Origin: Paludibacteraceae bacterium
GTDB taxonomy: Bacteria; Bacteroidota; Bacteroidia; Bacteroidales; Paludibacteraceae
Reading direction: 5' to 3'
Length of the DNA stretch: 56,379 nt
Assembly: GCA_017527905.1 (NCBI GenBank)
Contig: JAFXPK010000009.1
Span: 1-56,379, forward strand
Shown here: positions 16,620-26,700 of the stretch, piece after piece
Position numbering within the stretch: position 1 is the first letter of the stretch
Layout: each line of letters begins with the position of its first letter
Notes under the pieces: generated by a model
The model's database searches: none
What the model was told of the DNA's origin: nothing
The model's input: only the letters and a program-made list of their open reading frames with translations
Program-made: the position numbers and the translations under genes

Positions 16620-16627
16620 CAAAGATA
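16620..16627 (-). promoter_or_regulatory. -7 box (TATCTTTG) for tRNA-Leu
   Basis: TATCTTTG followed by C on the minus strand lies 17 bases before the tRNA 5' end, matching TAnnTTTG. No correctly spaced -33 TTTG is seen. Confidence 0.5.
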
Positions 16628-16660
16628 GGGAAAACAAATGAAATTAAAAATATTTAGCAC

Positions 16661-16692
16661 AAAAAAAGGGGAGAACCAAGTCTCCCCTTTCC
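16661..16692 (-). terminator. Terminator after the SusC-SusD-SGBP operon
   Basis: AAAGGGGAGA at 16665-16674 pairs perfectly with TCTCCCCTTT at 16681-16690 around a six-base loop and is followed on the minus strand by a T-run. It lies 25 bases after the SGBP stop. Confidence 0.85.
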
Positions 16693-16715
16693 TTATCATT
16701 TCGTCTAAACAACTA

Positions 16716-18320
16716 TTAGAATGGGTATTTAGACGCTGGAGTAGCACCGTAGTACTTCGTGAAACGAACACCACCGCCATCCTCAGGAACGATACGGAAG
16801 TTATCGAATGCAACGAAGAATCTGTTAGCGAGTTGCTTAGAGGCAGCGACTTCACCCTGAGAACCACCCGCATCACAGTGGATGAGGAAGTTACCAAAGT
16901 CTCTATTCTTATCCAAATGTCCACAAGAGATGAAATTATCGTTCGTGGTAAGAGAATAAGACTTAGGGTTGTATCTGAAGACACTTGATTTCAAAGGAAC
17001 AGCCACCGTCATCCATCTATTACCCGTATCAAATGGCTTATCCAACACGATAACAGGATCAGACTGGGTATCATCCACAGAGAAAGAAGCCATGTTCAAC
17101 CATGCGGCAGGAACACCAGATCCCTTGACATCGCAAGTATATGTAGCCTCATCAAACTGGTCAACCAATGTCAAGTCACGGCTATAGAACTCGCAATATC
17201 CACCTCTATAAGTTCTCTTACAAACAGAGCCCTTATCCTCAGTTCCATAACCAGAAAAGACGATATCGAACCATGCAGCCAAAGGAATTTGAGAAGGAAC
17301 ATAGACCTCGAACTTCAAAACCAAGTTCTCCAAATCCTCGCTCAAGAAGTCACCCAAGAGACTGGTATTTTCAACACCAATAGAGGCAGGAATGTAATAA
17401 ATCAAATCACGAGGAGAGAAGTTCCATCCAATACCAGTGGAAGTAATAGCCTGATAGTAATTGTTACAAGGAGCAGGGAATTTACCACCGATAGTCTTCA
17501 ACATCTCATCATAGATTGGACGATCAGAACCAGCCTTGACTTGGCCACACCAATCATATGCGAAAGAGTCGATTGAACCGTAAACCGTAGGCATACCAGC
17601 ATCATCATAACCCCATGCATACTTTTTGTCGAAATCCAAGAAGATGTTTCTGGAATCACGGAACAACATTGAACTTGTGCACTCTCCGAACTTGTTCGAG
17701 ACAGTGACAGGCTTAGAATCCGCAACACCCTCAGGCACAACAACCAAAAGCTCGCAGTTGTCATGTTTGATCTCGTACTTAGCAGGAATCCTTTCGTTAT
17801 TCTCGTTGTAGAAGAATACCTTCAACTCATCACCAGGAACAGACAAGAATGCGTTACCTGCGATTCTCAACGTATCGCCATCAGGAACGAACTCTGAATA
17901 GAACATCTTGATGGAAGGAGCAGGAACTGGCTTTGGCAATTCCACGAACCTCTGGCAACCCGAACTTGAAGTCACAAGAAGTCTCTCCGTACGAACATTG
18001 TTAGCCTCGCAATCCAACGTAACGACAATCGCATTGTCCGTCACGAAAGTAGGATTCAGATACACGGAATACGGAACATTATCGGCATCCACCAAATAGA
18101 CACCATTCGCAGTAGAAAGACCGGATCCGACAATGACAACGGTGGTCTTAGCATCCAATTGAGTCAATGCAACATCCATCGAGTCAGCATTGACAACATG
18201 GTCAACGATAAACGACTCACATTGGCAGCCCACACATTTATCTTCGCAAGAAGAGAAGAAACCTGCAGCACCAAGTGCTAAAGAGGCTACCGACGCAAAA
18301 AAACCATATTTTATTCTCAT
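16716..18320 (-). CDS. Surface glycan-binding lipoprotein (SGBP, IPT/TIG type)
   Basis: A 534-residue lipoprotein, probably the surface glycan-binding partner of the SusCD pair transcribed just before it. The signal peptide ends at the lipobox FSSC (Cys25), followed by an acidic ED and three nearby cysteines (29, 32, 34). Two IPT/TIG-like immunoglobulin domains fill about residues 35-210 (GSGLSTANGVYLVD; GNAFLSVPGDELKVFFY). The C-terminal half resembles the ligand-binding domain of SGBP-B proteins, ending in FFVAFDNFRIVPEDGG. It would sit outside the cell and feed glycan to SusCD. It starts 18 bases after the susD stop. The bound polysaccharide cannot be deduced because no hydrolase is encoded nearby. 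Confidence 0.85.
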   Translation of the reverse strand: MRIKYGFFASVASLALGAAGFFSSCEDKCVGCQCESFIVDHVVNADSMDVALTQLDAKTTVVIVGSGLSTANGVYLVDADNVPYSVYLNPTFVTDNAIVVTLDCEANNVRTERLLVTSSSGCQRFVELPKPVPAPSIKMFYSEFVPDGDTLRIAGNAFLSVPGDELKVFFYNENNERIPAKYEIKHDNCELLVVVPEGVADSKPVTVSNKFGECTSSMLFRDSRNIFLDFDKKYAWGYDDAGMPTVYGSIDSFAYDWCGQVKAGSDRPIYDEMLKTIGGKFPAPCNNYYQAITSTGIGWNFSPRDLIYYIPASIGVENTSLLGDFLSEDLENLVLKFEVYVPSQIPLAAWFDIVFSGYGTEDKGSVCKRTYRGGYCEFYSRDLTLVDQFDEATYTCDVKGSGVPAAWLNMASFSVDDTQSDPVIVLDKPFDTGNRWMTVAVPLKSSVFRYNPKSYSLTTNDNFISCGHLDKNRDFGNFLIHCDAGGSQGEVAASKQLANRFFVAFDNFRIVPEDGGGVRFTKYYGATPASKYPF

Positions 18321-18338
18321 TTCTTTTAAATTTTAGCA

Positions 18339-20288
18339 TTAATAAGGATATGTCTGATTCAAGACCTGATCCGGAACATCCAATACAGTTGTGCTCAAAT
18401 AAGCCTTTGCAGAAGATGGGATAGGCAAATACCAGTATTTTTTATTGATAAAGTTGTCAACTGAAACAATTGGCTCACTTTCACCCGCATTATAATCGCC
18501 GTTAGGGAACATCTCGGAGAGCTTAACATTCAAATCGTGAACCAACTGACGGCGGGAATAACCACTCTCAGTTTGGAACATAGACTCATCCTGAACCTCA
18601 GGGTTCTTAGAGAATTGGATTCCACGGTCCATCTGATACATGAACTGTCCAGCCCATTCTGGGTTACGATAGAAGAAACGCTTAAGATCCAACCAAGCTT
18701 GGCACTCCATAGCGAACTCCTTACGACGTTGTTGTACGAAGTCAGCACGTTTCGTGTCATGATACATTGGATGGTCTACATGGACAGTGATCGGTTGAGG
18801 AGCACCATCATCCACCTTAACATTGAAGATAACATCCGATTCTTGAGGTCTAGATATATTCTCGAAATAAGGAATTGACTCAGAAATAGGTGCAGCACCA
18901 TGTGCCACCAACACGGCATTGATATCTGCGACACCTGAAGAGACTTTCGCCAACACATCAATGTTCTCAAGGGCCATATTCGCCTCCGCACGCATCATAT
19001 ATACGTCAGAAAGACGAACGATATCCATACGACGGTCATAAGCCATACCCTTGTCTTGGATAGCGGTCGCGTCAACACCCCAAATATACTTCTTGATATT
19101 GTTCAACACACATTGTCCGGAGCTCAAGAACTCAGATCCTGATTTCACATGATCAGTCTTAGGGTTATAAGATCCGTAATTAGGACCATAATAAACCTTC
19201 ACGCCCTTTGCAGTCTCGTACTCGTGGTCAGCCACCAAGCACAACTCATACAAACGTGGGTCATTTTTGTCAAATGAGTGATAAAGGGTATAAGCGATAC
19301 CTTTACCAGAACCCCAACCAGACTTAGGGCTCCAGATATCCTCAGGCGCCATCTGTGCTTGATACATTGAACCCTCACCGTAGTCGGCCAACTTCCAATA
19401 CAATGCGAACACTGTCTCCTTGGAAGGCTCTGTACGACCAGCGGCAGAGAAGATGTTAGCGTGGGAATCCAAAGATGCGGTACCACCCTTCTTGTCGATA
19501 ACCTCAGTAGTCAACTTAACAACCTCGCTCATGTATGCGGCAGACTCTGAAGGAGAAACCTTGAAAGGATAGGTTCCACCAGGAAGATCAGCAACACATG
19601 ATCCCATCGTCAAATACAACTTAGCCAACATAGCCTTAGCGGAATATTTGCTAGCTCTCCAGTTATCGGTTGGAGAATCAGGCAAGTTTTCTGCAGCGAA
19701 CTTGAAATCGCTCTCGATAGCAGTATACAATGTCTTACGAGAAACACGTGGAAGCGCTACGTTATCAGCGATATCCTTCGCGTTATGCAACACCAATGGA
19801 GTCTCACCGAAGTACTCTGTCGCGAGGAAATGCGCATAACCTCTGAACAAACGAGCCTCACCAAGGATTTGGTTTTTCTCAGCCTCTGTCAAAGCAGCGC
19901 TTGTTTCCAAACCGCTCACCTTGTCGATGATCTGGTTACATGAAGCGATCACACCTGAATACAAGGATCTGTAACCCTCCAACAAGATCGGGTTATCATC
20001 TCCGATAGAGAGCAAGAACAAGGCGCCCTCCTCCTGGTGCACATTGAAAAGCACACCAGGGATACCCTCATTAACACACCAAGAGAACTTTCCCTCGTAT
20101 TCAGACCATACGTATCCACCATACAATGGCTTAGTCAATGCGAGACAGTCTTGGTACGTCTTTACAGACTCAGTACTGTACTGGTCATAGACATCCACAT
20201 CTAGGAAATCTTTACAGGAAGTAGTACAGAATGCCAAAGCACTCAACCCGTAAATCAAAGATTTATATTTAAAATTACTTAGATTCAT
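18339..20288 (-). CDS. SusD/RagB-family outer-membrane nutrient-binding lipoprotein
   Basis: A 649-residue SusD-family lipoprotein that forms the lid over the SusC transporter. The signal peptide ends in the lipobox TTSC (Cys25), followed by KDFLDV, the standard SusD start. The helical TPR-like region includes ARLFRGYAHFLATEYFGETPLV (about 147-168, only in part diagnostic), and the C-terminal part has the usual ECQAWLDLKRFFY and a final YLPIPSSA block. Length is at the high end for the family. It begins 19 bases after the SusC gene and is followed 18 bases later by the SGBP gene, so the three form an operon. Confidence 0.95.
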   Translation of the reverse strand: MNLSNFKYKSLIYGLSALAFCTTSCKDFLDVDVYDQYSTESVKTYQDCLALTKPLYGGYVWSEYEGKFSWCVNEGIPGVLFNVHQEEGALFLLSIGDDNPILLEGYRSLYSGVIASCNQIIDKVSGLETSAALTEAEKNQILGEARLFRGYAHFLATEYFGETPLVLHNAKDIADNVALPRVSRKTLYTAIESDFKFAAENLPDSPTDNWRASKYSAKAMLAKLYLTMGSCVADLPGGTYPFKVSPSESAAYMSEVVKLTTEVIDKKGGTASLDSHANIFSAAGRTEPSKETVFALYWKLADYGEGSMYQAQMAPEDIWSPKSGWGSGKGIAYTLYHSFDKNDPRLYELCLVADHEYETAKGVKVYYGPNYGSYNPKTDHVKSGSEFLSSGQCVLNNIKKYIWGVDATAIQDKGMAYDRRMDIVRLSDVYMMRAEANMALENIDVLAKVSSGVADINAVLVAHGAAPISESIPYFENISRPQESDVIFNVKVDDGAPQPITVHVDHPMYHDTKRADFVQQRRKEFAMECQAWLDLKRFFYRNPEWAGQFMYQMDRGIQFSKNPEVQDESMFQTESGYSRRQLVHDLNVKLSEMFPNGDYNAGESEPIVSVDNFINKKYWYLPIPSSAKAYLSTTVLDVPDQVLNQTYPY

Positions 20289-20307
20289 ATTGCTATTTCC
20301 TTATTAA

Positions 20308-23300
20308 TTAGAAATCAAAATTTAAACCAACGACATAAGATCTAGACAATGGATAGCTACCAGTGTCAACACCTTGGTTAATTGCGCTCACATTAGGAAC
20401 CTCTGGGTTCAAGCCAGAATAGCTAGTGAATGTAGCCACGTTTTGAACGTTGAATGAAACTCTCATGCTGTTCAAACCGATCTTCTTCACAGCCTCATTA
20501 GGCACTGAATAAGAAATTCCGATTGATTGGATGCGGATGTACGAAGCATCCTCCACATAACGATCAGATACGACATTCGCAACGTTACGTCCCTCAGCTA
20601 CTGAGTTAGGACGAGGAATGTTTGTAGATGAATTAGAGATGTACTTGTAAGTCTGACCATTCTCATCGGTAGTAGTCTCAACACGTGCACAATTAAGAAC
20701 CGTCTTCAATTGGTTGATTCCGCCACGGTCCATACCCTCCAACTTAGAGCGGAGCAAGTTGTATACGTCATTTCCGTAAGAACCGTTCAAGAAGATGTTC
20801 AATGACCAAGGACCCCAGTTGAATGTATTGCCGAGACCGAATGTGAAGTCAGGGTTAGGATCACCGATGTAAGTCTTATCAGCTTCGTTGATTATACCAT
20901 CAGAGTTGATATCGACGAAGTTGAAGTCACCCACATCCGTAGCATCCGCACGTACAAGCTCACCCAATTGCTTAGTGTTTTGAATCAAACCGTCCGTCTT
21001 GAATCCCCAGAACAAACCAGGAGCGTGACCTACACGGCTGACGCAATATGTACGGGTTGAAGTCTTGAATGATTGTTTACCCTCGAGCACTGAAGAGTCG
21101 TTTTGCAACTCAACCACCTCGTTGCGAACGAAGGAGAAGTTGAAGTCTGTGTTCCAAGAGAATGGCTTGCCGCCCAATTCATCTTTTTGGATATTCGTAG
21201 AAGTGAGAGTCACATCGAAACCTACGTTCTTGATAGAACCTGCGTTGATATCAGGAACTTGGGTATACAAATATGAGTTAACCGTACTTGCCAATGTTGG
21301 ACCTGGCTCAGCCTTCACGATCAAGTCGTTGTTTTGCTTGTAGAAAGCATCGAACGTAAGATTGAGTCTATTGTTCAAGAAGCTTGCGTCAATACCGGCG
21401 TTGATCTGCCAGTTGGTCTCCCAAATCAAGTCTGGGTTCAACCAAGTACCATAGATCTTACCCATACCATTCTGGGTGTTCACTGATTTATAGGAACCGA
21501 TATATCCCATGTTATTACCTGCATTACCGGTTTGTCCCCAACCAGCACGCAACTTCAATTGAGTGATCTTCTTCTTAGAGGTGATTCTCTTCATGAAGAG
21601 CTCTTGGTCTGCGTTCCATGCCAAAGAGAATGAAGGGAAGAATCCCCAACGGTTCTCAGGAGCCAAAGTAGATGATCCATCGAAACGTCCCGTAGCAGTA
21701 ACCAAGTAACGTCTGTTGAAAGTATAGTTCACACGAGCGAAAGTAGACATCATGGATTGTGCACCCTTGTAACCGGAGATAGGACCCTCCTTATCACCCA
21801 AGTTGGTGTTTTGGTACTGAGGATCGATGAACTTCAAGTCATCCAAGTAGTTGCTCTTGCGGGTAGAAGTACCCTCCCAAGTAGCTTTCCATGCCTCATA
21901 ACCCAACAATGCGTTCATTTTGTGCTTGCTCTCCTTAGGTTGAGGCAAGTTATAGTTCAACGTAGAACAGAAACGATAGTACATGTTCTTACGATCGATG
22001 AACTCCTGTTGGTTGGTTCCCAAACCTTCAGATGGCTTGTAACGGTTCTCACCAGAAGTGGATTGATCGAAACCGAAAGAGTTTCTCCAGTTCAAATCCT
22101 TCGTGATATTAAATGCGATGAACGTTTGACCCGTCACATTGTTCTTATTCAAGAAGATTGGAGAATAGTTAGCCTCACGAAGTGGGTTCATCTTGATTTC
22201 CTGGTCTGCAGAACCCAACTCTGTATAACCACCATTGAAATCCAATGGAGAAGTAGCCGGGCTAGAGATCAAAGACTGTACGTAAACAGCCTCCTCGTTT
22301 GCGTTTCCGGAACCGATACCAGACAACTTGTTGTCATCAGGGAAATCGAAACCGCTCTGCTTCGTTTGAGTCATGTGAGTGTACGCCAAGTTGAGACCGA
22401 CTCTCAACCAAGACTTAACCTGGCTCTCGAGGTTCAAACGTCCGTTGAAACGCTCGAAGTCTGTGTTAACGAGGATACCATCCTGATTCATATAACCCAA
22501 AGACAACGCGTATTGGGTCTTGTCTGTACCACCCGTCAAAGAAACTTGATGGCTGTGGCTGATTGCCGTACGGAACATCTCGTCCTGCCAATCGGTACCC
22601 TTTCCGCCAAATTTAGCGAGAGCAACCATCTCCTTGTCAACTGACTGGTTGTAGGCTGCTGCGATATATGGATCCGTATAGTAGGATGCGAATTCCTGCA
22701 AATCCATCAAATCCAACTTGTCTGTGATAGAAGAAACGGAGAATTGACCTGCATAAGAGATCAACGCGCTCTCACGATTCTCTTCCTTAGTATTCTTACC
22801 TCTCTTGGTCGTGATCATAACGACACCATTTGCGGCACGGGCTCCGTAAATAGCTGTTGCAGATGCATCCTTCAAGACCTCCATCGTGAGGATATCATTT
22901 GAGTTGATCGACGCCAATGGGTTATCGTTTGATGAAGTCTTACCTCCACCGTTGATAGGCATACCATCAACGACATACAATGGTTCGTTACTTCCCGTCA
23001 ATGATCCTAAACCACGAATTTGGACCGTTGAGGCCTGACCTGGCTGACCAGAACTTGAAGAGACACGCAAACCTGACACCTTACCTGCGAGCGCATTCTC
23101 GACAGAAGCGGTTGGCGCACTTGTCAACTTCTCACCACCGATTTGTGCCGTGGAACCGGTCAAATCCTCTTTCTTCACTTTTCCGTAATCACCTGTCACA
23201 GTGACTGTTCCAAGGTCTTCTACTTCCTGAGACAACTTGATGGTATAGTTGCTTTTGGAATCGATTTTCACCGTTTTGGTTTCATATCCCATGAACGAGA

Positions 23301-23499
23301 TTTCCAAAACATCGCCAGTTTCTGCGGAAATAGAGAACTTTCCGTTCTCATCAGTGATCTCATATTCATCAGATCCCTGAACTACAACGTCAACCCCTGG
23401 CAATGCACCTTTGGAATCTGTGACAACTCCCGTGATGTCACGTCCCATAAGTCCTCCGGCCGTACAGAGTAACGTTAAAGACAATAAAAGCTTTCTCAT
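20308..23499 (-). CDS. SusC/RagA-family TonB-linked outer-membrane transporter
   Basis: A 1063-residue TonB-dependent transporter that imports oligosaccharides (or peptides) across the outer membrane with its SusD lid. Order of domains: signal peptide (1-19), a carboxypeptidase-regulatory-like beta-sandwich (GVVTDSKGALPGVDVVVQG, about 25-95), the plug with ALAGKVSGLRV, VQIRGLGSL, LYVVDGMPI and the SusC signature DASATAIYGARAANGVVMITTK (part), then a 22-strand barrel ending in the aromatic VVGLNFDF. A -7 box TATATTTG lies at 23573-23580. The operon runs on into susD and the SGBP gene. The substrate is unknown. Confidence 0.96.
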   Translation of the reverse strand: MRKLLLSLTLLCTAGGLMGRDITGVVTDSKGALPGVDVVVQGSDEYEITDENGKFSISAETGDVLEISFMGYETKTVKIDSKSNYTIKLSQEVEDLGTVTVTGDYGKVKKEDLTGSTAQIGGEKLTSAPTASVENALAGKVSGLRVSSSSGQPGQASTVQIRGLGSLTGSNEPLYVVDGMPINGGGKTSSNDNPLASINSNDILTMEVLKDASATAIYGARAANGVVMITTKRGKNTKEENRESALISYAGQFSVSSITDKLDLMDLQEFASYYTDPYIAAAYNQSVDKEMVALAKFGGKGTDWQDEMFRTAISHSHQVSLTGGTDKTQYALSLGYMNQDGILVNTDFERFNGRLNLESQVKSWLRVGLNLAYTHMTQTKQSGFDFPDDNKLSGIGSGNANEEAVYVQSLISSPATSPLDFNGGYTELGSADQEIKMNPLREANYSPIFLNKNNVTGQTFIAFNITKDLNWRNSFGFDQSTSGENRYKPSEGLGTNQQEFIDRKNMYYRFCSTLNYNLPQPKESKHKMNALLGYEAWKATWEGTSTRKSNYLDDLKFIDPQYQNTNLGDKEGPISGYKGAQSMMSTFARVNYTFNRRYLVTATGRFDGSSTLAPENRWGFFPSFSLAWNADQELFMKRITSKKKITQLKLRAGWGQTGNAGNNMGYIGSYKSVNTQNGMGKIYGTWLNPDLIWETNWQINAGIDASFLNNRLNLTFDAFYKQNNDLIVKAEPGPTLASTVNSYLYTQVPDINAGSIKNVGFDVTLTSTNIQKDELGGKPFSWNTDFNFSFVRNEVVELQNDSSVLEGKQSFKTSTRTYCVSRVGHAPGLFWGFKTDGLIQNTKQLGELVRADATDVGDFNFVDINSDGIINEADKTYIGDPNPDFTFGLGNTFNWGPWSLNIFLNGSYGNDVYNLLRSKLEGMDRGGINQLKTVLNCARVETTTDENGQTYKYISNSSTNIPRPNSVAEGRNVANVVSDRYVEDASYIRIQSIGISYSVPNEAVKKIGLNSMRVSFNVQNVATFTSYSGLNPEVPNVSAINQGVDTGSYPLSRSYVVGLNFDF

Positions 23500-23572
23500 C
23501 TTTTTTAAATAACTATTATTAATACAATACTGAAATATTCTTAGAATTATTCACATTAAACATAATGCAACG

Positions 23573-23580
23573 CAAATATA
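23573..23580 (-). promoter_or_regulatory. -7 box (TATATTTG) of the SusC operon
   Basis: A perfect TAnnTTTG match on the minus strand, 74 bases upstream of the ATG at 23499. The -33 position does not hold TTTG, which could mean that an activator is needed; that is an inference. Confidence 0.45.
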
Positions 23581-23666
23581 AGTTAAATATCGTTATTTCG
23601 TACTTTTTTTTGCAAAAAAGTCTAAAAAGATTTTTTCACCGAAGTGAGTGATTCCTTCAACAAAAA

Positions 23667-23700
23667 AAAGAAGACCCGCAGTATATTCCGCGAGTCTTCC
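23667..23700 (-). terminator. Terminator after the InlB-repeat cargo gene
   Basis: GAAGACCCGC at 23670-23679 and GCGAGTCTTC at 23690-23699 pair fully if one G-U pair is allowed, followed by seven or more T on the minus strand. It separates the cargo gene from the SusC operon. Confidence 0.8.
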
Positions 23701-23720
23701 CACCTGTTTTTTCTATATAC

Positions 23721-26700
23721 CTATTTCACAACAATTTTCAAAGGCACCCCTTGGAACGTTAACAGATAGACCCCTGGCACAGAGACCTCAACACACGAGG
23801 CTACACCCCTATATACCAGCCTTCCAGACATGTCATAGAGGCACACGACATCACCCTTCATACCATCCGGAAGATAAATCTTCCCATCTGCCACAACCGG
23901 CATCAACGCATCGTCGCTTTCCCGTGACAAACCGGTCGGGTCGATCTCATCCACCAATGCGATCAATGCGAAATTCTTGGCAGGCATGGTCTTCGGACAT
24001 TCATTATTCCACCTGACGAACCGATACTTCCCGTGCTCGATATCATCGAACGCCACAGCTTCCCCATAATCGAACATCACCTTCCTTGGCAACTCCAACA
24101 TCTTCATGGTCGTCGCGGAGACTATCATCAGAGTGATGCAATAACGATTCGGGGTCCACACCGCCTTGACTTCCACATCCCGTGATGGCATGACCGCCAA
24201 GGTATCGTCCCATCCCTTGAACGTGTAACCTTCCCTAACGAGTTCAGGGAACCGCGGCAATTCCGCACCGAAGGAGATGGCCGTGTCAAGCACCACAGAA
24301 TCCATATCCACCAACTGCAACTGGTATTGAATCACCTCCCACATTGCTTCCAGACGCAATGGGTGAGCTGGCATATGCGCAGGCACGCTATCACCCCACC
24401 CCGCAAACAAATAACCCTCCTTTTGCGGAGACGCCGGAACTTCAACGGGTTCACCATAAAGATAGTTCTTCGTCACCAACGTGTCTCCATCCACCAACAC
24501 GACGAACGGGAAACTCAACGGTGAATAGTGTCCACGGACCGTAACATCCTCCGCAGGCATACGGGCAGGGAAGGAATCCAACCACTCGAAACGATAGCCC
24601 GCCTTTTCCGGCACATCCAATGCGACGATTGCATCGTCATAGGCATACGGGATGTCCATGGTATCCCCATCCACCAATACGACCAGTTTGTAATGGTTTA
24701 TGTTCCACATCGCGACGGAGACGATGTCCGTGTCGGGCATGGTCGCAGGCAACTCGGGTTGCCATCCGGCGAAGGTGTACCCCATGCGGGAAAGCATACT
24801 GTCTGGCAACTGGTCTCCATAACCGTACAACAAATCGAGCAGCACCTCTTCACCATCCTTCAGCACCAAACGATGATGGTTCACGCTCCATGCATAACTA
24901 AGCTCCACCGGATGCGCCGGCATACGGGCCGGACAGGTATCTTGTACCAACGTGTACCCTACTCTCCCGGAGATGTGCGGTGCCACTATCGTATCGTCGT
25001 AATAATAAACCGTATCGATTATCGTCTCCTCGTCCAAGAAGGCGCGGAACGAATAGGTATTTCTTTTCCACTGGGCTATCGCACTGAAATCCGAGTCGGG
25101 CATCAACACAGGGATCTCCGGCGCCCACCCGGCGAAGGTATACCCTTCCCTAACGGGGTTCTCTACACCAGCAATCGTTTCCCCCGGACGGTAGTAGTCC
25201 GAAAGCAACACGGCATCACGGTCCACCAAACGACACAGCCACTTGTACTCGTCCCAATAACCACGGACCAACACATTCGAATCGGGCATCATAGCAGGTA
25301 ACTCAGCCGACCAATACAGACGATAGCCTATACTGTCAGGGAATATAGGGTAAGCGATGGTATCGGCATAACCCACCGTATCCGTCCACAGGATGTCATT
25401 GTCCACCTCTAAGGTGATCGCATACGTGTTCTTCTCCCACACCAGGCGCACCTCCACCGCATTGGCCGGCATGATGGAAGGCACCTCATCCCAGTTGGTC
25501 AAATGATAGCCACGCTTCACTGGTTCACGAAGAGCCAAAGGATCATCGTACGGGCAGAGCGTATCCACCCAAACGAGTTCGTCATCATAAATTCTCAACG
25601 GATATTTTTGATTGACATACTTGCCTAACAAAACGACATCGCTATCCGGCATTGAGACGATCGGCTCCGAAATCCACTCGAAGGCCACCCCGGCGGAATC
25701 CCCAGGAACCAAAAGATCCATGTCTATAGGGGTAGCGAAATCAACCTGTTCGGAATAGGTCGTCACAGAATCCACACGGACCGTGAGCCAATGGCTGTTC
25801 GCCTTCAGAATTGCCGTGACCGTCCAATCGGAGTCTGGCATGACCGCAGGCAGGGAAGGCTCCCATCCGACGATGGAATATCCGTAGACACCGAACGTGT
25901 CAGGGAGTTGGATGGTATCACCCATATGATGGGATGCGGTGAGGAGCGTGTCGTCCGCCACGACGGCTGAGAAACGATACTCGTTTTGAATCCATTGCGC
26001 CCACACGTCCACATCATGGTCTGGCATAGACTCCGGCAAATCTTTCCACCCGTCGAACGTATAACCACGGCGGGAAGGGTTAGGCAGGAGAATCGCAGAC
26101 CCATAGTCCAACCAATCGGTCAATACGCTGTCCTCCATCACGTGCAGGGTAAGCGAATATTTGTTCACTCTCCATTCCGCGGAAACGGACACATCATGGG
26201 AAGGCATGGTCTCCGGCAAGGAAGGAACCCATTGGACGAAAGTATAGCCTTCCTTCTCAGGCTTTGTCAACTCCGGGATGACTCTGCCATACTCGACGCT
26301 GACGGAAGAGGTGTCTGCTCCGTCGATATAATTCAGTTTATATACATTACGGGTCCATTGCGCCACATAGGTCTGTCCGTCCATCTCAGGCGATCCGACG
26401 GATGGCAGCTCAGGCGACCACCCCCCAAACGAGAAGCCTTCCACGGTAGCCCCATCGACGGTGATGGAGGAACCGCATTTGAAAGAGATCACGGAATCCG
26501 ACAAAGCTATATTCTCCGCCTCATTGGAGAATCGTATCGTGGCGCTATACTCCTTCGCTTCGAACATGGCATTCAGGACAATGTCCTCGCTCCCCATTTT
26601 AGCAGGCAAAGTTCTGTCCCATCCCACAAAATCATGGCAATCCAACGTTGGGGTCGGCGCATGCACCGTGGAGAGGGACTCTCCCGAGCGGAATGGTCCT

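Noticed and set aside
16522..16715. tRNA-Leu as an integration site for the SusCD region
   Set aside because: No integrase and no second copy of the tRNA 3' end were found within the following genes; the neighbouring operon ends in an ordinary terminator.
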